From Porpolomopsis calyptriformis (Eukaryota; Basidiomycota; Agaricomycetes; Agaricales; Hygrophoraceae): a stretch of DNA of 64,000 nucleotides. The stretch covers positions 3,348,001 to 3,412,000 of the forward strand of contig OX621163.1 in the NCBI GenBank assembly GCA_951640195.1, in the 5' to 3' direction. How positions within the stretch are numbered: the first letter of the stretch is position 1; every line of letters begins with the position of its first letter. Under the pieces are notes generated by a model. The model was not told the DNA's origin. It did not search any database and saw only the letters and a list, made by a program, of their open reading frames with translations. Positions 42,539 to 52,295 of the stretch are shown in pieces. The position numbers and the translations under genes are program-made.

Positions 42539-43164
42539 ATGTTCCTGGATATCCCTCCACTCCCTGCTATCCTTCTCGTCCTGACTGTATATGTGCAGGC
42601 TGCTTTAACCCCCTGCATGATTCAATGCATCAACTCGGCCACGACATCCGTTGGTTGCGTCTTCTTGTAGGTCCCACACACATCCTCTAGCTGCTTTTAC
42701 TACCCCTCAATATCCAGCGACAACAACGCTTGCGTGTGCGGGAACCCCGGGTTCGTGCCCAACGTCGAACAGTGTCTCGGGTCTGCCTGCACCCCCGCCG
42801 AACAAGTCGCCGCCGTCCTATATCTAAACTCGGAGTACAGTATCGGCTGTAAGTCCCATCTCCGTTATCCCCCCAGACACAAGGATAATAACATTCCCCA
42901 CCCCCCCGCCGCCGCTTGTTGTGTATAGCAACCACCGGAGATTCTTTCCCCCCCATCACGTCTACCAGCGCTGCGAGCACTACCACCATCCTTCCGATCA
43001 CAACCACGTATGGCGCACCCACGAGCGGCGATTTGCCGACTACTCCAGCGGCATCTTCTCCCACCCCTACAGCTTCATCATCTGGCGCCACTAGCTTGGA
43101 GATTCGCGCGGGATTCGCCGGGGTGGTGGCTCTAGTCCTTGGCGCTACCGCCGGCCACATCTAA
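42539..43164 (+). CDS. CFEM-domain GPI-anchored protein, copy 1 (164 aa)
   Basis: Exons 42539-42666, 42718-42848 and 42929-43164 (128, 131, 236 bp; introns 51 and 80 bp, GT-AG, matching phases). A signal peptide of about 21 residues is followed by a CFEM domain (TPCMIQC, then VGC, ACVC, VEQC, GSAC). A Ser/Thr-rich linker and a C-terminal hydrophobic segment (FAGVVALVLGATAGHI) typical of GPI attachment follow. CFEM proteins sit at the fungal cell surface or are secreted, and some bind heme. The eighth canonical cysteine is Tyr here (EY in place of QC in copy 2). That should leave one cysteine unpaired. Confidence 0.88.
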
Positions 43165-43623
43165 TATCCGCGCGTTCCGCCCATCATTTCACGCTTTTTT
43201 TCTTCTTTCTTTCTTGCCACCCGATCAACAATATTCAAAGTTTCACGTTCAACATTCATCATCCTCTTTCTGGCGCATGTATTCACCTCTTTGTTTAGTT
43301 TCCGTTCAATTCTGACCACACCATGTATTCATATAGTAAAGGCTTAGGAGATGACAATGAATGAAATAAGTGTTTTCTGTGCGTTTCTCTTCCTTAGAAA
43401 ATGTGTCTTGATCATCGATCACATAACATAGGGCTACTTCAACCGTGACAGATCCCATGTAGTAAATGGCACATCACCCGCCAAATGGCCCCGAATTCGA
43501 TTCTGTTCGCAGTCCTGAAGGAACCCTCTGATTATAGGACTCATAAGACGTACGCATGATTCCGCACGTCAACTCACTTCCCACCGAGCACTTAACAATA
43601 TGGCCACTCCTTGACACTCAAGT

Positions 43624-44254
43624 ATGTTCTGGAATGTCCCCCATCTGCTTTTTGCCGCCATAGTTTTCGCTCTGAACGTGTTGGCTATCAACAGACCGAC
43701 TGTCTGTATAATCCAATGCGTAAACTCAGCCGTGTCGTCTGTCAATTGCGACTTCTTGTATGCAGACTTCCATCTTCCTCACCAGACTTTCGCTGACTTT
43801 CCGTGGTGATGTCCAGCGACGACATCCCCTGCGTTTGTGAAAACCCCGCATTCGCGCCCACCGTCGAAAAATGTCTCCAGTCGGCATGCACCCCGGCAGA
43901 ACAAGCCTCCGCCGTTGCCTATCTAAACGACCAATGCAACGAAGGCAGTCAGTCTCCCGTTACCCCCCCAATGTCGATGCCCATGATCATTATGTGCTGA
44001 CGCAAAGATAAACGGCAGCAACCAGCGTTGATTCTTTCCCCCCCATGACCCCCACTATCTCCAGCTTACCCAGCACCGAGTCAGCGTCTCTTACCACAAC
44101 CCGTAACCCATCCACCGACAGCGGTTCACCTACTCGGTTGGCATCTTCTCCTACCTCCACGGCTTCCGGCTCGACCGCCTCGAAAGCTCGCGTCAAATTA
44201 GAAAATATCATTGGGGTTGTGGCCGTACTCGCCGCCATCGCCGGCCATGTCTAA
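43624..44254 (+). CDS. CFEM-domain GPI-anchored protein, copy 2 (166 aa)
   Basis: Exons 43624-43757, 43817-43947 and 44019-44254 (134, 131, 236 bp; introns 59 and 71 bp). Exons 2 and 3 have exactly the same lengths and splice phases as in the gene 460 bp upstream, so the two arose by tandem duplication. All eight CFEM cysteines are present (TVCIIQC, VNC, PCVC, EKC, SAC, DQC). N-terminal signal peptide; Ser/Thr-rich linker; C-terminal hydrophobic tail (GVVAVLAAIAGHV) for a GPI anchor. The second intron starts with GTCAGT. Role inferred only from the family: cell-surface protein, possibly metal/heme or host-interaction related. Confidence 0.9.
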
Positions 44255-44897
44255 CACCCAGTTACTCACACGCAAGGCCACTTTTCTCCTTTTTTTTTTC
44301 TCTCTTGCCATTAGACCACTAATACCCCCGAAAACATCCAGCAGGGTCGTCCCAACGGACACCCGACTAGCCGTCACCGTTGTACGTACCGTAGAGTACA
44401 ATCACCCACACCTTTGTCCTACTTAGTTGATCATGTAACTTCGTGGGACGAGAAAACAAACGTTCAATCGTAATACATGAATCTTGCGCCAGTCAGCACA
44501 CACATACACGTACCAGCATTCCATTCGTTTCCTTAGGATACATACCACTGACTTCCGCATACCCATGGCCTTATAATGATCGAATTTACATATGGTTTCA
44601 GGCCTTCCCGACCGCATGCATTATTAGTCAACTGTATATGGACAAGATGCTATGTTTTCTAAACTATATCTTCCGGTGGAAGAATAATAGTCACCGTGAA
44701 GGGAGCTGTAGGCCGTGTATAGAAAGAGGGGCTAGCACTGGCGGAGTGGAAATTCAAAAGAAAAGAGAAAAAATTTACACATATGATCAGGACCGACAGG
44801 GAAGTTTATATGCTTGATGTCCACTTCCTCGGGTTCTAAATTGGACCTGAGTATAAGAGGGATGAGAAATACATTATATGTTTAAAAGAACAAACCT
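44255..44897. other. Convergent intergenic region, no gene seen
   Basis: 3' regions of the second CFEM gene and of the minus-strand ammonium transporter. A T9 run lies at about 44,290. Small ORFs here lack coding support. Confidence 0.5.
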
Positions 44898-46455
44898 CTA
44901 GACAGGCTGGACGGTCTGCGTCTCTAACGTCTTGCCATTTCCATCGTTCGGTTCAAGAGAGCCAGCTGAATGCATATGATCGTCCTCGTGGAACCAATAA
45001 GCCTCTTCCTAATAGCCGATAAAGGAAATCATGAGCAAATGGAATTTAATGCGACAACTGATACTGACGCCATGGACCGCATCATCGCCGACCAGTAACT
45101 TCTCTTCCGACATGCGCAATGGGATACGCAGGACATGTTGTATGAACAGAAGGATAAGCGACGTCCAAACAATGTTCCACCCGATGATGAACAGCGCGCC
45201 AGCCACTTGCCTGTGTTCCCAGTCACGATAAGCAAATTCAGCATTACCAAAGGAGATGAAAGAACTGACCATCCAACTTGCACCCCATTGCCTTCAATCG
45301 CACCACCGGGATTAGTCAACCCAAAGGCGGCACTGCCCTCAACAGTGGCGAGGATCCCAACCATAAATCCGCCAAGAAAGCCAGCAACACCATGAGTGTG
45401 GAATACGCCAAGGCAATCATCGACTTTCTCGAAGATGGCGAATTTCTTGCCAGCGATGTTCATACTCACCCATGGAATGGATCCAGAAAGCGCTCCCATA
45501 ACGATGGAGCCCCAACCAGTGATCACACCAGCAGCGGGAGTAATGGCGACAAGGCCAGTGATCATTCCGTTAACTGCGCCAAGGACGGATGGTTTCTTGT
45601 ACCACAAAAGATCCATTGCTACCCACGTCAAACTCGACATGGCCGTGCAAACGTTCGTATTGAGAACAGCAGCGCCTGCATCAGGACTGGCGGCATAGGG
45701 ATCACCACCGTTGAATCCATTCCATCCGGTCCATAGAATTCCGGCGCCGACCATAACAAAAAGGAGATTGTTAGGTCGGAAATCGAGTCGATCTCTATCA
45801 TGACGAGGACCGATCCAATAGGCGCCCACAAATCCGGCGGTTCCCGAAGAAAGATGGATGACGTAACCGCCGGAATAATCAATGACTCCCCTGGCAGCAA
45901 GAAAACCACCGCCCCAAAGACTGAAGGCGCCGACGGTGTAGGAAAAAGTAAGCCATAACGGGACGAATACCATCCATGCATAGAAGTTCATGCGGCACAA
46001 GAAACCGCCGGCCATGATGACGAGCGTGATAGCGGCGAAGACAAACTGGAAATAAACTTTTTTGTTTGATCGGATAAGCATAATTTTTTCGGTCTCAGAA
46101 TACACAGTAAGAACTCACCCATAGTCGAAAGAGGGAAATTGGCGGTTATACCAGAAGTGGGCAATACGGCCTGGATCAGTTCTTGGTTCATCGTTACCAC
46201 GGGCCTAGGAATCCCAACGAAAGGGAGCATTTTCTTCCCAAACGAAGCTTCGTACGCCCAAAGAACCCAGCAGATAAGTACCATCGCGAAGGCATAAAAG
46301 GCCATAAAAGCCGAATTTATAGCCCATTTCTTCTTTACGATCCCGGCGTATAGGACGACGAGTCCTGGAATGCTCTGTAGACCGACTAAAGTAGCGGCGG
46401 TGAGTTGCCAGGCGTTGTCACCCTTATCAAGCCATGGGGGGTTGATGAGGGACAT
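44898..46455 (-). CDS. Ammonium transporter, Mep/Amt family, copy 1 (458 aa)
   Basis: Minus-strand exons 46455-46119, 46056-45270, 45210-45069 and 45008-44898; introns 62, 59 and 60 bp. About 11 membrane segments. The Amt signature [13 protein letters not shown] is at residues 172-184, and the second pore histidine is in HTHGVAG near 332-338, so the twin-His conduction site is complete. It moves ammonium across the plasma membrane. The C-terminal cytosolic tail is short. It differs from copy 2 at only about five of the first 112 residues, and the first three exons have identical lengths in both genes. The ATG at 46,455 matches the copy-2 start. Confidence 0.95.
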
Positions 46456-48116
46456 TCTGATAGCCCGTTCAGAACGGGTAAGTACGACCCGGGAGAGAAG
46501 GAATAAAAAAGATTACGGTCACCTTGATGATCACCCGTGTGTTTATTGTCTATTGAGCAGGGCAATATTAATCGAGTTGTATCACAAACGACGGGAGGCC
46601 AGAGGGGACGAGTCTCAGGGAAATGGTGGGCAGACACAAGGCGTGGACCTAAAAAAAATGCCAGAGGGTGGTTATTTATCCCCTGCCCGACATACAGGAA
46701 CGAATTTGCATATTGATCAAATGGGCCAAGCCAACCATTATTGAAGTCCTGAAACGGGAATATCATTCCGAATTCCCCAAACGCTAAGTGGAAAATTCAC
46801 ACAAGGATATGTTGTAACCCTTCTTTGAGATATCGTAATGGTGCGGTGCGAACCATTTACCCCGAATGTTGCAGATGTGATCCGAGCGGGAGGCGCGATT
46901 ATCATCCAATCGGACGTTGCCGAGACATCTAAACTCTGATAAGAACGCCTAGGATGGTAACTTTGCGCGACGAGCTGGTATTTGAAGCTTAGAGCAATCA
47001 CAACAAGGCACCTTTGATGGAAGAACATATGGTCTAGAGATCCCATCACCCGACACTTGCTCAAATTTATGCTGAGCCTTTACCCAAAAACGCTTTCGGG
47101 TGGGTTCGGCGGGTCTTTCAGTATCAAATGATATTCCCAACAATGCCCATCCGTCAATATCGCGCCAGTGATCGCGAGACTTGTCAGTCCGGGTCATCCA
47201 TTCTTCCTCTGCTCTTGGCGTTGGTTTAAAGACAACAAAACGGCGTACTGAATAATTCATCAATTTAGCCCACTTCATGGACGCCTCCTCCTCAACACAG
47301 CTCAAACCGCTGCTGCCAATCGACGAATCACCCCCCCAACATCCACCGATGAGGCCCATGAGGTCTGAGACTGAGACTCACGATGGCACAATCACTAGTT
47401 GCCAAATCAGGTAGATAGACTTGGGTGGGCTACTTAAGGTTTAGCCTGTAACCACCGTCTCCCAGTGTCCACGCAGGCAAGATAACATAGAATGCAAGTC
47501 CCTCCATTACATAAGTCGATTGGTCGCAGTCTCGTGAGTTGATTTTGTGCCCCTCTTTTTGTTATCTGTTTATTTGGTTACTGCATAAAGGTGCCCGGAT
47601 ATCGCTGAAGATATGAATAAAATCTGATCGCCAGATTCCTATATGGGAGTATACGGGTACTCAGACCATATTCGGCGGGAATCAACCGACTTGCTCGAAT
47701 AGGAGGGGCACGAAATTTCCAAGTGGGATCTTCCTCGCTCGGTCTCACCAATCAGTCAATGCAGACTTGCACGCGAGCAAAATAGTGTGCGACTGGGTGG
47801 CGTGCCTGATCTTGGAGAAAATTAAACAAAAACTGTGGTTCGCTACACGGAATCAACGACACTATCGCCCAATCAGATTCGGGGGTATTGTCGAACTCTG
47901 ATAAGCAAATGGTCTATAAAGGTCGGACCGTCAATGTGCGGTCCGCCTCTCGTGAGTCTGAACCACCATCCCGACTCCAACTGTATTGGCCTCTCGATCG
48001 CCATCTCTTCACTGACGGTGGACATCCAACTCGAAAAGTTAAACAACAGCCACTAGGTAAGTGAACCACTACGGACTGCTTCAAAAATTTCCCTAATAAC
48101 TTTAAAGAACGCCAAA
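46456..48116. promoter_or_regulatory. Divergent promoter region of the two ammonium transporters, with GATAAG sites
   Basis: 1.66 kb between the two start codons. AACTCTGATAAG occurs twice: GATAAG at 46938-46943 (about 480 bp from the copy-1 start) and 47900-47905 (about 210 bp from the copy-2 start). HGATAR is the binding sequence of fungal nitrogen GATA factors of the AreA/NIT2 type, which are known to control ammonium permeases. A short minus ORF (46,949-47,359) is not convincing as a gene. Confidence 0.45.
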
Positions 48117-49672
48117 ATGTCCCTCATAACCCCTCCATGGCTTGATAAGGGTGACAACGCCTGGCAACTTACCGCAGCTACTTTAGTCGGTCTACAAAGC
48201 GTTCCAGGACTTGTCGTTCTGTACGCCGGGATAGTGAAGAGGAAATGGGCTATAAATTCGGCTTTTATGGCCTTTTACGCTTTTGCAATGGTACTTATCT
48301 GCTGGGTTCTTTGGGCGTACGAAGCTTCGTTTGGGAAGAAAATGCTTCCTTTCGTTGGGATTCCTAGGCCTGTGGTAACGATGAACCAAGAACTGACTCA
48401 GGCTTATTTACCCACTTCTGGTATAACCGCTAACTTCCCCCTTTCGACTATGGGTACGTTTTGTATTGTATATTCTGACCGAAAAAAATTATTCATATCC
48501 GACCAAACAAAAAAGTTTATTTCCAGTTTGTCTTCGCCGCTATCACGCTCGTCATCATGGCCGGCGGTTTCTTGTGCCGCATGAACTTCTATGCATGGAT
48601 GATATTCGTCCCGTTGTGGCTTACTTTGTCCTACACCGTAGGCGCATTCAGTCTTTGGGGCGGTGGTTTTCTTGCCGCGAGAGGTGTCATTGATTATTCC
48701 GGTGGTTACGTGATTCATCTTTCTTCGGGAACGGCCGGATTTGTGGGCGCTTATTGGATTGGTCCTCGTCACGAAAGGGATCAAATCGATTTCAAACCCA
48801 ACAATCTTCTTTTGGTTATGGTTGGTGCCGGAATTCTATGGATCGGATGGAATGGATTCAACGGTGGTGATCCCTATGCAGCCAGTCCTGACGCGGGCGC
48901 TGCCGTTCTCAATACGAACATTTGCACGGCCATGTCGAGTTTGACGTGGGTAGCAATGGATCTTTTGTGGTACAAGAAACCATCCGTCCTTGGCGCCGTT
49001 AACGGAATGATCACTGGCCTTGTCGCCATTACTCCGGCTGCTGGTGTGATCACCGGTTGGGGTGCTATCGTCATGGGATCACTCTCCGGATCTGTCCCTT
49101 GGTTGACTATGAACATCGCTGGCAAGAAACTTGCCTTCTTCCAGAAAGTTGATGATTGCCTTGGCGTTGTCCATACTCATGGCGTTGCCGGTTTTATTGG
49201 CGGATTTATGGTTGGGATTCTTGCCACTGTTGAGGGGAGTGCCGCGTTTGGGTTGACTAATCCCGGTGGTGCTATCGACGGCTACGGGATCCAAGTCGGA
49301 AAGTAAGTTCATGTATTTTTCTTTCTTTGGCACTTGCTGACCCCAAGTGGATTACTTACAGGCAAGTCTATGGCGCTTTGTTTATTATCGGCTGGAACAT
49401 TGTCTGGACTACGCTCATTCTGCTCTTCATCCAATACGCTTTACGCATACCGCTGCGGATGTCCGAGGATAAATTACTGGTCGGAGACGATGCGATTCAT
49501 AAGGTGAGCTCACATCATTTCCCACTGCAACCCGTTCCGCTAATGCATCCCTTGATGTCATCAGGAAGTGGCTTATTGGTTCCACGAAGACGCCCACCAT
49601 TCCCTGCCTCCTAGTGAGGAAGGCGAAGGCGAAGGCAAGAGTTCGGCATCTCAGCAAGTCCAGCCCGTTTAG
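48117..49672 (+). CDS. Ammonium transporter, Mep/Amt family, copy 2 (457 aa)
   Basis: Exons 48117-48453, 48516-49302, 49362-49503 and 49565-49672 (337, 787, 142, 108 bp); introns 62, 59 and 61 bp. The intron positions are the same as in copy 1, and even the first intron sequence is alignable, ending ACAAAAAAG. The Amt signature and both pore histidines are conserved. The C-terminal tail differs from copy 1 (Glu/Gly-rich EGEGEGK in place of an Asn/Asp-rich tail), which in this family is where activity is regulated. Arranged head to head with copy 1, so an inverted duplication. Confidence 0.95.
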
Positions 49673-50146
49673 GTACGTCGGTTGCCCGTCGTCTGATCCG
49701 CCCTCGCGTAATAATACCCGACCTTAGACCGCCTCCGTCTCCGAACACCCGACAAGAACGGGCCAGAGAGATACACCCACACTTTATGCAGGAAACCATG
49801 TATTATCATCTACTAGTATTCCCCTCCTTCACATGACGCGTGTTCTCTTCATTCCCTTCTTCCTAGCTGATACACCCTCACTCACGCCTGACGATTGGGT
49901 CCTCCAGGTTGCAATGTTTTAGGGCATCACATCATGCTTGTATGTAACATAGATGATTCGAACTCCAAAGTCGAACTGTCATTTTGATATAAGCTCCCTT
50001 GCTATTCGTTTGTGACTATACCCTATTCCAAACATCCGAACATGGTAAATTCTAGCTGACGGGTTAACCAACCATCAGTCTACGTCTCCACATAAACCTG
50101 TGAGATGCAGGGGCGTAAAGATGACATGACAGATTTGGAATGTAAC
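49673..50146. other. 3' flank of ammonium transporter copy 2, no gene seen
   Basis: Short ORFs only, without splice-consistent coding. Confidence 0.5.
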
Positions 50147-50348
50147 AACTATGCCACCAACTGGATTAGCTAGCGCCCCGCCCCCCCAATTCAGGATAGG
50201 TGATCGCAGATTAGAACTGTATCCTAGACGTAAATTATACGCACACGCACCGGCACAAGTGCCCAGCAGAGTGAAGCAAGGTAGGGCCCTCGGAAATTAC
50301 CGAGCGCATTTACTTCCTGACCACCATCGAGCGCAACAACGTCGCGCT
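50147..50348. repeat. Dispersed repeat, copy 2 (CpG-rich)
   Basis: Alignable with 37091-37305 along its length. At many positions it has CG where copy 1 has TG or CA, for example GAGCGCAACAACGTCGCGCTAG against TAGCACAACAAGTCTATGAC-type sequence. Class unknown. Confidence 0.7.
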
Positions 50349-51189
50349 AGGTGTTTCGGTTCTCTCGTATTGGTCTCTGTTCTTGGCCCCACGTAAGTCA
50401 GTTTTAGACCCCATCTTTGATCTGAGGCAAGAATGAACACAAAATCAAGGAGATACCAATTGTGGTGCATCCCGCTTGAGAGTAATGAAGTACGGAGTTC
50501 AAGCCGTTGCGGCTTTTACGGCACTTCATTACCGCTAGCAGTGTGTTGGACGCGACTCATCTCGATCACAAGGTGAGTCATCTTCAACAAATGCAGACTT
50601 GACGGCTTGGGAGACCTACCCGGCAAAGTGATTTCAGCCAGGCATGAACCCATTTGCACTACTATGGTCTGCTCTCTGTCAATTACAGCATGCACAGTGG
50701 CTGCAACGTGGCATCCCCAAGTTTGCTAAGATGCTGCCAAAACTTGACACTTGGGAAACAGGACTGATTCACACACGTGCTTATGACCGGAAACTCACGC
50801 GACTTCGGTATGGAGCGAGACCAGTGCTGCCGTGGGCCAGAAACAGCAATTCACGGGCTGCACGAGGATCTTTTTCGGTGGCGGTGCGTTTCAGTCTGGT
50901 CGATAAAACAGCCCAAAGTCATGGCAAGTACAAGCACATTATCTCCTGCCGAGTTTGATTGAGAGATTGCGCCCCACTTTAGATAAGGCAAGGATGTCCG
51001 ATAAAAAGGGTGGAACCTTAACTTATCTCGACAGATGTGAAACCTTCGTGAGCTGAGCCAATTTGTGGACGCTGGATCCGATCCAGTGATTTAAATATCT
51101 GTCAACAAGGTGGGTATATAATTACTTCAAGAATTGCCCATTCCTTGCGCACCAACTGCCCAAATCATCTCAGCTTCCTCACCATCAAA
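50349..51189. promoter_or_regulatory. Intergenic; promoter of the metallothionein gene at its right end
   Basis: No gene seen. A small hairpin has GTAATGAAGT near 50,481 and ACTTCATTAC near 50,521. GGTATATAATTAC at about 51,111-51,123 is a good TATA box, about 70 bp before the metallothionein ATG. Confidence 0.45.
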
Positions 51190-51405
51190 ATGATCTCTGT
51201 ACGTCTCATGTATATTTTATTTTTGTTCCATGGGATGCTAAAGAGTTATCCGTACATGTAGCCTGCTGAACTCCCCAAGTCTGCTCATTGCGGCCAAGTA
51301 TCATGCAACTGCGGCGATACGTGAGTTCGACTCTTAACTCGCATCAATGTCAACTGACGTGTTCTGTACAGCTGCCAATGCAAGCCTGGCGAGTGCAAGT
51401 GTTGA
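51190..51405 (+). CDS. Metallothionein (33 aa, three exons)
   Basis: Exons 51190-51198 (9 bp), 51262-51320 and 51372-51405 give 34 codons ending in TGA. Introns are 63 and 51 bp, GTACGT...TAG and GTGAGT...CAG. The mature reading has seven cysteines in the pattern C-x4-C-x-C-x3-C-x-C-x4-C-x-C within the last 21 residues (CGQVSCNCGDTCQCKPGECK then C). That matches the small seven-Cys fungal metallothioneins that bind copper or cadmium in the cytosol. There are no aromatic residues, as expected. It lies 1.5 kb downstream of an ammonium transporter with no obvious link. The tiny first exon hides it from ORF-length gene finding. Confidence 0.85.
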
Positions 51406-51938
51406 ATACGCCATTTTTCAGGACTCGTCATCCTTACCCGAGTCATCCAAAGCGTTCGAATTCAACTTGACCGAATTATGCCACTATAGTTGTATCATCT
51501 GTGTAAAATATGTATCCGCCTCGATTAAACCTCTTCTTGAAACGTTCGCACTCGAACCACACTATCCATGGCAATCACTCTTGGCTAGGCGTTCTTCGTA
51601 TCTCGCTTGCATTCCTATACACTAATTGAACCAAGTGCCTAACCAGGTCCCTACTTGTAACCGCGCTGGCTTGAGCATTTGTGTTAGGGGCTGTCACTCG
51701 CCAACTCGGGCTAGATTGACAGCAACGACGGTGGCAGTGAAGTCAATATTTCCAAAACTTTACCCCAGGTCAAGGCTGCTCGCTGCCCGATAAAACGCAC
51801 GCGATTCCTTGGGGACGCTGTACTTATCGACACCAGACGATCCCGCCGATGCTATGTCGCAAATGGCGACCACGTGAACGCCACGCCACAGCTATTGTTT
51901 CCTCACTGCTCTGCTTTTTTGTCCTTGAATCTATTCTG

Positions 51939-52253
51939 CTAATGCTTCAATTTTCGTATCTCTAGCCTTGCCTTCACGACGTTATTAAACCGAATTTTAT
52001 TCTTGTCGATATGCAGAGACAAATCAAACAATTCTTGGATTCGGATGTACAATTCTTCGTTTGGCATCACTTTCGGCCTCGAGGCGACTTTCCAAACCTG
52101 GTTGCCGACCTCATTGTGCACCTTAACAGCGTTGTCTGACATTAACCACGTTGGAAACGCGCGCAGTACAAGCCCGGGGGGCATATAGACCATCTCTTGT
52201 TCTCGTGCAAGCTCGTTGTCCTTGTTCTCGTTCTTCGTGCAATACTCGAACAT
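51939..52253 (-). CDS. Unidentified ORF (104 aa), possible gene or 3' exon
   Basis: Minus-strand frame with balanced host-like codon use, ATG at 52,253 and stop at 51,939. Content is charged and non-repetitive (MVYMPPGLVLRAFPTW; LYIRIQELFDLSLHI). The start is only about 40 bp from the ATG of the plus-strand gene at 52,296, which is tight for two promoters. It may be the last exon of a longer minus gene or a relic. No family recognised. Confidence 0.35.
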   Translation of the reverse strand: MFEYCTKNENKDNELAREQEMVYMPPGLVLRAFPTWLMSDNAVKVHNEVGNQVWKVASRPKVMPNEELYIRIQELFDLSLHIDKNKIRFNNVVKARLEIRKLKH

Positions 52254-52295
52254 ATTCCTTAATCCTGACAAAGCACTAGAACAACAGATTGCGAG

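Noticed and set aside
46949..47359. 136-codon minus ORF between the ammonium transporters
   Set aside because: No recognisable domain, no splice partner, and it lies in the promoter region; too weak to call.
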